6,845 bases of DNA, taken from NCBI GenBank assembly GCA_946479185.1, contig CAMLFF010000176.1, positions 1 through 6,845 of the forward strand, written 5' to 3'. The stretch is from an uncultured Sphingobium sp. (GTDB lineage: Bacteria > Pseudomonadota > Alphaproteobacteria > Sphingomonadales > Sphingomonadaceae). Both the position numbers and the translations under genes were made by a program. Below the pieces are notes generated by a model. The model had not been told where the DNA came from, searched no databases, and was given only the letters and a program-made list of their open reading frames with translations. Below, in pieces: positions 5,746 through 6,845 of the stretch (the stretch's first letter is position 1; every line of letters starts with the position of its first letter).

Positions 5746-6845
5746 TTAGAAACGATAGCTCAGCGACACGCTGGCATTGCGGCCGGGCTGAGTCGTGGCG
5801 TCGATGGGAATGTAGGTAGAGCTGGCAGTGTTGGTGACTTGCGCCACGGTCATGCCGCGCACATCGCTCCACCAGCTATATTTCTGGTCGAGAATGTTGA
5901 AGATGCCCGCCCGCAGCGTCACGCCTTCGAATGGCTTAACGAACAGAGTGGCGTCGAGGATGGTGAAGGCATCCGGACGGAAGCAGGGCGAACCACTGCA
6001 GATCGTCGTGGCGCCGCCAGTCGCGGTGAGGCCGCGCGTGCTGGCCAGCGATTTGCGGGCGCTGTGCGTCGCAATGATCTTGCCGCCGAACATGCCATCG
6101 GGCGATTGATAGCCCACGCCCACCACCAGCTTCATCGGATCGATCGACGTGAGCGGCAGGTCGCTGGCGCCCGCTCCGCTCACATTGCCCTTGGCATAGG
6201 AGATCGCAACTTGTGCGTTCAAGCCATTGGAAGCGCGTGCTTCGAACCTTGCCTCTGCGCCTTTCACATGCGCGCGGGAGAGGTTCACGAACTGGAAGAT
6301 GGCCGGGTTCATCGGCGTGAAAGCGCCGCCCACCATCTCCTGACTGATGAAGTCACGATAGCGCGCCGAGAAGGCGGTCAGATCAAGGCTCACATGCTTG
6401 CTCGACAAGCGCACGCCACCCTCAAAGCTTTCGCTGCGCTCGGGCTTTAAGTCCGGGTTCGGCTCCGAGATATAGCCCTGTGCGCGGTTCTCGAAGAACT
6501 GGTTCACTTGCCCTGGCTCCGGCGCTTTGAAGCCGGTGGCGTAATTGGCAAACACGCGCACGGACTCATGCAGCTTAAGCACCGCGCCCAGCTTAGGCGA
6601 CAAGCGCGATCCATCCTGTGCCTTGCCGGTGAAGGTCGGGAGGGTTGGGTCGCGCTCGGGTGTGAGCTTGTAGAAATCGAAACGCAGCGCCGGGTAGAGC
6701 GTCAGCAATCCGCCGCCCACCGCAATCTCATCGCCCACGAAGAGCCCGCCACGCTTGAACTTTGTCTCCGGGAAGGCGCTGGTCGGGTAGGTTTCGCCCG
6801 CTGGCGGCACGGTGCCATCACGCAGGCCGCGCTGGCGCGTCTCGC
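5746..6845 (-). CDS. TonB-dependent haem/haemoglobin-type outer-membrane receptor, C-terminal part (5' end outside window)
   Basis: The frame is open from the window edge to TAA at 5746-5748, showing 365 residues of beta-barrel; the signal peptide, TonB box, plug and first strands lie beyond the edge. Barrel features include alternating hydrophobic strands with long polar loops and a terminal VSLSYRF ending in Phe, the outer-membrane assembly signal. The blocks NYATGFKAPEPGQVNQFFEN and NPDLKPERSESFEGG correspond to the FRAP and NPNL boxes of haem/haemoglobin receptors such as HmuR and HemR, supporting the haem or haemoglobin/transferrin receptor family. No His lies between the two boxes, unlike characterised haem receptors. 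A CSGSPC pair in a late loop probably forms a disulfide. Near the edge, a GTG at 6808-6810 is internal, not a start. The receptor is the first visible gene of a leftward operon with DUF6607, the CPC/HFH protein and ferredoxin-NADP reductase. Ligand choice remains uncertain; other iron complexes are possible. Confidence 0.9.
   Translation of the reverse strand, partial: ETRQRGLRDGTVPPAGETYPTSAFPETKFKRGGLFVGDEIAVGGGLLTLYPALRFDFYKLTPERDPTLPTFTGKAQDGSRLSPKLGAVLKLHESVRVFANYATGFKAPEPGQVNQFFENRAQGYISEPNPDLKPERSESFEGGVRLSSKHVSLDLTAFSARYRDFISQEMVGGAFTPMNPAIFQFVNLSRAHVKGAEARFEARASNGLNAQVAISYAKGNVSGAGASDLPLTSIDPMKLVVGVGYQSPDGMFGGKIIATHSARKSLASTRGLTATGGATTICSGSPCFRPDAFTILDATLFVKPFEGVTLRAGIFNILDQKYSWWSDVRGMTVAQVTNTASSTYIPIDATTQPGRNASVSLSYRF

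Noticed and set aside
5401..6450. Long + strand open frame (349 codons) opposite the DUF6607 and receptor genes
   Set aside because: It spans two well-supported - strand genes and their junction. Its His/Arg/Ala/Glu-rich translation is typical of GC-rich antisense frames.
1..6845. CRISPR array or tandem repeats
   Set aside because: No regularly spaced direct repeats were seen on reading the whole window.

Overview
The window looks like chromosomal DNA from a GC-rich alphaproteobacterium, most likely a sphingomonad (Sphingomonadales). This rests on the pgk-fba pair with a class I aldolase, the DUF6607-type protein next to a TonB-dependent receptor, the AFVD-ending ferredoxin-NADP reductase, and an extragenic repeat of a type common in that group. 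The taxonomic call is an inference from protein style and gene order; no search was run.

The left part (1-2729, + strand) holds housekeeping genes: the 3' two thirds of phosphoglycerate kinase, a complete class I fructose-bisphosphate aldolase, and a BtuE-type thiol glutathione peroxidase. A 384-base gene-free gap between the aldolase and the peroxidase contains several hairpins. It ends in a strong terminator-like stem only about 10 bases before the peroxidase ribosome binding site, so it may hold a small RNA or a regulated leader.

The middle (2730-3471) has no intact gene. It holds a degraded REP-like repeat and a decayed, internally deleted IS110-family transposase on the - strand. Upstream of the transposase start lies a nested hairpin that may be a relic of the element's bridge RNA. 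The region is a scar between two convergent transcription units.

The right part (3472-6845, - strand) is a tightly packed four-gene operon: a TonB-dependent outer-membrane receptor of the haem/haemoglobin type (5' end outside the window), a secreted DUF6607 protein, an uncharacterised 152-residue protein with CPC and HFH motifs, and a ferredoxin-NADP reductase. Intergenic distances are 15 and 17 bases, then an 8-base overlap. The likely theme is iron or haem acquisition, with the receptor importing the ligand and the reductase supplying electrons for iron release or haem breakdown. The roles of the DUF6607 protein and the 152-residue protein are unknown, and this operon is the best candidate in the window for undescribed biology.
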